DNA of 64,000 nt, taken from the NCBI GenBank assembly GCA_025174535.1, contig JALBUN010000001.1, positions 3,038,001 through 3,102,000 on the forward strand. Direction: 5' to 3'. The notes under the pieces are model-generated. The model worked only from the letters and a program-made list of their open reading frames with translations. It did not search any database and was not told the DNA's origin. Numbering within the stretch: the stretch's first letter is position 1; the number at the start of each line of letters is the position of its first letter. Positions 59,416 to 64,000 of this stretch are shown here, piece after piece. This stretch comes from Cantharellus purpuraceus (Eukaryota > Basidiomycota > Agaricomycetes > Cantharellales > Hydnaceae). The translations under genes were made by a program, and so were the position numbers.

Positions 59416-62400
59416 ATGGCTTCTCCCCAAACTTCTTCAAAGTCTCAGCCTATTGATAATACCCAGTCATCGATAACAGAATCTCAAACAACTCCTTCAG
59501 AAGAACCGGGAGCGGCCCAGCAACAGTCGACTCCTCATTCACCCTCTGAGCCACCTAAAGATACCGACCCTCCTCACCGCACAGAATGCACCACAAAACC
59601 TGTCATCACATACACACGCCGTGAACTCCTCCATCTCCAATCCTCGCCACTTGTCCAGCCTCCAGTAGGAATGCCCTTATTGAAGGACTGGTTTGGGTGA
59701 GTGGTTTTCTTATGTTTGGCAGTGTCCGTGGTCTCGGGCTGGCAACCTAAGACTTCATAAAAGCCTTGCTAATCTTGCCATCGCTTTCAGCGATGGCTCG
59801 GAACAGCATACTGCTTCGCAGGCCAAAAAGGACGGAGGCGATCCAAATGGCACGACAGGAAGTCGAAGGTGCGTGTAATCTATGCATTGCAAGGCTCGGT
59901 CTCATGTTCAATTGACAGATTTCCTCGCCGTGACCACGAAGAAGGAGGCAAGTCTCGCCACACATCTCTTTTTTTTTTTTCCACTGACATCACTCTTGCA
60001 GACAATACCGGCCGAACCGCCTTCCGTTCTACCCTCTCGCAACCATCTCAAATGGGAAATTTCAAGCATCATTCATTGCGTGGCGATCTTACCCGTGCGG
60101 ATCGAGACCGTGAACGAGAGCGTGACCGCGACAGAGATAACGAACGGGACAAAGAAGGTCACGAGCGCCTTCGTAGCGTGCGTATCAGTTTTCCCCGGTT
60201 AGCCATGTTTTGGATCTCACATCCCATTAGCTTTCGGACATGTACGACCGCGACCGCATGGCACTTCCTCTCACTTTGCCGCCTTTGATGCGTTCACAGC
60301 AACGCGACTCTGCTCATCTTTCGACTTCTAGCCTTTCTACTAATGCTACGTCATCTGGACGGCTGGGCGCAAGAGAGGGAAGGGATAGGCCGGACAGAGA
60401 TAAAGATCGTGACAAAGACCGTGACAGAGACAGAGAGGGTGGACGCCGTGGTGAAAATAGAGAAAGTGGGCGGAGGAAAGGAGGGGAAAGTGGAGACTGG
60501 CGTCGAGGTGCGTTTAGACACACTGAATGCGGAGCGACGGTTGGATTAACTTTCATAACAGGAGAACTGTCGCGAGGCAAAGATGAACGTAAGACATTTT
60601 TAATTTTCGTGCCCGAGGCGTAAGCTCAGTTCCTGTCTTGTCCTTAGATTCTCGTCGGGATCAGGACCGTGATGGTGAACGAGATCGCAGTCCGGAAGTA
60701 GAGCGCTCTCGACGAGCCCAGAGCGTTTCACGGGAAAGGTGGTCAGAACGTCCTCGAGACCGCGATGAAGGCCGTGATTCTCGTCGCGAGCCAAAAGGAA
60801 GAGACCGTGACCGAGACAGAGACCGTGACCGTGAATACCACGGCTCTGGTTCTCGTGCCTGGAGAGACAAAACTGATGACCCACCATCTCGATTGCGAGA
60901 AGATGATGAGAGAGATACAAAGGACAAGGACGCTGAGAAGGGTCGGGACCGTACACGCGACGATGATCGACGGACCAGGCTGCGGGACTTGGAGGGACAC
61001 TCTGAGCGTAGTGGGAATGGTCGGGATCGTTGGTCTGATCGTGTGCGCGATGCGGACCGGAGCGAAGACAAGAGGAAGAGCCGCGACGATGGCGAGAAGG
61101 AAACCAAGGAGGAGCGAAAGGAACGAGATCGAGAGAGGCGCGAGAGGGACCGGGAGAAGGCACGTGAACATCCGGATGCCAAACGCGACCGAGAACTACG
61201 GGAAGGATGGACGATTGCGGAAGAGCGGGAAGCTCGACAGCAATTGGCAGCCTCTGGCAGCAGTCGCCGTGGTGCCGGTCGTGGAGGGGAACGACGTCAA
61301 GTTTCTGGTGCCGGTGCTGACGAGGAGAGGGAATCTCGTCGTGATCGGGACAAGGAGCCCGCGTGGATGGATGATTACGTTCCCGAGCCCGGCTCGAACA
61401 AGGCGGGCATCTTTGGTGGAAAGGTTGAGGGTCTCGAAGATGAGATCCAGGCCTGGAAGAGAAAGCAGGCTGCTGCAAAGTCTGCTGGGACTTCGAATGG
61501 CCCTCAAACTGTGGAACCTTCCGGCGAGTCTTTGCCTGGTGGAATTCGCGATGGGGTTGAAGCCACCGCGAATGCAAAGAACTCTGTTGACTCTGCCTCC
61601 AACGATGAACAAGCCAAGGCGGCGGAGGCATTCTTCTTTGGTTTGATGAGGAGCGAGAGCTCCAAAGCTAAAATTGACGCCACCAGTACTTCGGATTCTC
61701 CTGTTGTGCCTAACTCTACTACTGAACATCCTCATTCTGATGCTGCTAATTCTGGTGCGTTGTATCTTATCATGCAGTCTCATGTTCTGACGTGGTTACA
61801 GCAAAACATTCTCCTGCTCCAGGTATTTCGTTAACTACCACTCGAGACTCGATAAAAAGTGACTCGGCCGCCACTCCGCTCTCTGCGGAGGAATCAACCA
61901 CTTCTTCCTCTCAAACTGCAAAACCCACCAACCCACGGCCGAGCCCTGCTCCGCCGTCAACGTCCGCCCAGGGTCAGCTGGGCTCGAGCGCCCTTTTGGA
62001 TCCGCCTCCTGCCAAGTCGCCCAACTCTCAAACATCTCAACCATCTGTGCCATTCAACCCCCCCCAACAATCTCGTGTTCTCGCTTTCTCCACGCAGTCG
62101 CAACAAGCGCAGGTGCCTTCTGATGGGCCATTACGTTCGCTCGTTGTACAGAACCCGTCTGGAGCGTCTGCACGTCCGAGCGTCATTGGGCCGCAAGCGT
62201 CCCCTCAGCCTTACGCGACGCCCCAGCCGGGCCGCGTGCAGCCCTCGCCGCGTGGCGGGGACATGTCCGCGCGGGTGCCGTCGCTGACGGAGCAGGCGAC
62301 GCAGCGCATCCAGGCGGCAGAGAATATGCATCACCGGTCCGTGTTTTCGCCGTTTGACACGGGGCATGCGACGGCGTTTGGGGTGACGGGGGAGGCGGCG

Positions 62401-63109
62401 GTGCGGCATCACGCGGCGGATGTAGGGGCGTATGGGGGCGCGCGCGCGGCGGGGATGGGGTCGCCTGTGGATGCTCGGGGCGGGTTTGGAGGGGGGGAAG
62501 GGATGCTGGGCGATGCGCGCAATCCGCGTTTGAGTCCGCAGGCGATGCTGTCTGGCTCGAGCCAGGGCCTGGCGTCGTCGTCGTCGTCGTCGTATGACGG
62601 TGCGGCGGGCGGGAACGGAGGCGGGGGACAGAGTGCGAGTCCGGGGACGGCTGCTGCGTCGACGTATGCGTCTGGGCGGGGGAGCCGGTTTGCCAAGTTT
62701 TGGGATGGGAAGACGAAGGAGGCTGCTGCGGCTGGGTTTATGCAGGCGCAGGCTGCGGCGGGGATCATGTCGCAGCAACAGCAGCAGCAGCAGGGGCAAG
62801 GGCAGCAGCAGGGGCCACCATCGCAGCAACCTCCTCCACCACCGTCTGCGTCGCCGTCTGCTCCTCCCGGGCGGAATGACCATGCGAATGGGTTCCATGG
62901 GAATACGACGACGGGAGATAATATCCAGGACATGTTGACGATGTTGCAGAACAGCACTCAGGTGAGTGTGGAAAGTTGTTTTGTTGGACGTGTGGGTGCT
63001 GATTCACGGATATAGGCGAATCGCATGACTACGCAGGTGAATCCGATGGGAGGTGCCGCCAACCATGGGCTTCACCGGCAGCACGCACCGCACCTACAGG
63101 CGCTGCATG

Positions 63110-63140
<31 letters not shown>

Positions 63141-64000
63141 GCAGATCCCGCACCACCAGCCGCAGCCGCAACACCACTTTTCGAACGCGACGAGTTTGCT
63201 GGAGAGTCACCACCCGTATGAGAATCGGCCGTTTGTACCTGATGGGATGGTGCCTGGGCTGCGACCGCCGCCGCCGCCGCCGCGGACGACGCGGGAGGGC
63301 GGAGGGATGCAGGGGGCACTGTCTGCGCCGATATACGGGGATGGGATGGATGATTCGCCGTTTACGGTGCAGCAGCGGGTGCCACCATTGGGAGGAGGGG
63401 TGCATCAGACACAGCACCAGCAGGGACCGCATCAGCAGCCGGGACAGCAGCAGCAGCAGGTGTTTGAGCCGTTGGTGGGACGGGGGAGTTTGCCGCAGCT
63501 TTATGGGAGTGCGGGGGTGGGGGGTGCGCGGGGTGGGGGAGGGATGTTTCAGGTGCCGTTCCGGGCGGAGCCGTCGCCGCTCGGGGGACAGCAGCAGCAG
63601 CAGCAGGCGGCACAGCGTCTTCCACCTGGGCTGGCGAACCTGGGAGGACGGCCACCGCACGATCCCAATGGGTACCTGGGAGGGATGGGGATGCATGGAC
63701 CTGGGGTGGGGCATCAACAAACGTTTAATGGGTTTGGCGGGGGGGGAGGGATAGGGTTTGGGGGAGGGATGGGACATGGGCCTCTGGGAGGACAACAGCA
63801 GGGGGTGCCACCGCCGCAACAGGCACGAGGACCGCCGCCACCGCCGATGCAGACGTTGTTGAACAGTGCGCACAATGCGCTGTCGGGGGGCGGACATGGG
63901 GATTTCACGGTGCAGCACCATCCGGGGGTGCGTGGGCCGCCTCCGTCGGGACAGCCGCTGGGGGGGATGCGGTTCGGTCCTGCGGGGGGACTGGGGCAGC
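59416..64000 (+). CDS. eIF4E-binding protein, 4E-T/EAP1-like (partial, runs off right edge)
   Basis: Nine exons in phase: 59416-59696, 59791-59868, 59919-59947, 60002-60177, 60231-60507, 60562-60588, 60648-61754, 61802-62961 and 63016 to the window end; over 1370 aa so far and open at the edge. Residues 64-75 read VITYTRRELLHL, fitting the eIF4E-binding consensus YxxxxL plus a hydrophobic residue, followed by GMPLLKDWFG. The middle is a run of R/D/E repeats (ERDRDRDNERD, DRDKDRDKDRDRDREGG). Further on is GSRFAKFWDGK, similar to the SRF-aromatic motif near 4E-T C-terminal regions. The final part is Q-, G- and P-rich with polyQ tracts and LPPGLANLGG. Such proteins repress translation or couple it to decay. 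The third intron (59948-60001) has a GC donor and a length divisible by three. The 3' part is markedly more GC-rich. Confidence 0.75.
62576..63145. repeat. Trinucleotide runs (TCG, CAG/CAA) in the 4E-T-like gene
   Basis: Short TCG repeats at about 62576-62591 encode polySer. CAG/CAA repeats at about 62773-62800 and 63110-63145 encode polyGln. Further CAG runs occur at about 63447-63460 and 63590-63605. They are in frame within the low-complexity C-terminal part and are likely length-polymorphic. Confidence 0.85.

Noticed and set aside
60600..61631. 343-codon ORF on the minus strand
   Set aside because: It is the antisense of the RD-rich exon of the 4E-T-like gene; R/D/E repeats on one strand open the opposite frame. 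The plus frame has introns and motifs that fit.
62409..62957. 182-codon minus-strand ORF rich in Cys, Pro and Asp
   Set aside because: Antisense of the GC-rich, Q/G/S-rich exon of the 4E-T-like gene.

Overview
This window is nuclear DNA of a filamentous basidiomycete, most likely a mushroom-forming agaricomycete. Genes are close together on both strands and are split by many short introns, mostly 44-60 bp, with GT(R)NGT donors and YAG acceptors. Several exons are tiny (8-20 bp). The recognisable proteins are typical fungal housekeeping proteins. Genes were rebuilt by joining exons so that phase and conserved motifs were kept. For most of them the exon lengths sum to a whole number of codons.

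Layout. (1) 1-7 kb: a gene-poor left flank, then two head-to-tail CorA-like membrane protein paralogs (2348-4478 and 4820-6901). (2) 7-12 kb: an 83-bp inverted-repeat element, an ArsB/CitMHS-type ion transporter (minus strand), and a 2.5-kb stretch with a degenerate tandem duplication. (3) 12-24 kb: a long disordered Ser/Pro-rich protein, then a compact block of SEC39 (minus), CGR1 (plus), VPS18 (minus) and a SHB17-like histidine phosphatase (plus). (4) 24-34 kb: a long coiled-coil protein, a dual-specificity phosphatase, an SGT1-type CS/SGS co-chaperone, and a WD40 protein that looks like the Polycomb subunit EED/ESC. (5) 34-48 kb: a mucin-like single-pass membrane protein, dihydrofolate reductase, mitochondrial ribosomal bL36m, a DMT-family transporter, a PPZ-type Ser/Thr phosphatase, ribosomal protein uS17 (Rps11), DNA ligase I and mitochondrial pyruvate carrier MPC1. 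(6) 48-57 kb: a seven-helix membrane protein, a second mucin-like membrane protein with a 51-bp minisatellite, and a CAP10/GT90 glycosyltransferase. (7) 57-64 kb: a gene-poor stretch, then a large RD-, Q- and G-rich protein with an eIF4E-binding-type motif (4E-T/EAP1-like) that runs off the right edge.

No bacterial-type operons, CRISPR arrays, rRNA or convincing tRNA genes were seen. Neighbours do not form one pathway, although SEC39 and VPS18 both act in vesicle tethering and share a block with ribosome-biogenesis CGR1. The observations most worth following are: loss of the GMN glycine in one CorA paralog; an EED-like Polycomb gene; four introns best explained by GC-AG splicing; a DNA ligase I whose first exon looks like a mitochondrial presequence upstream of an internal start; an unassigned seven-helix receptor candidate; and two mucin-like transmembrane proteins, one with a coding minisatellite.
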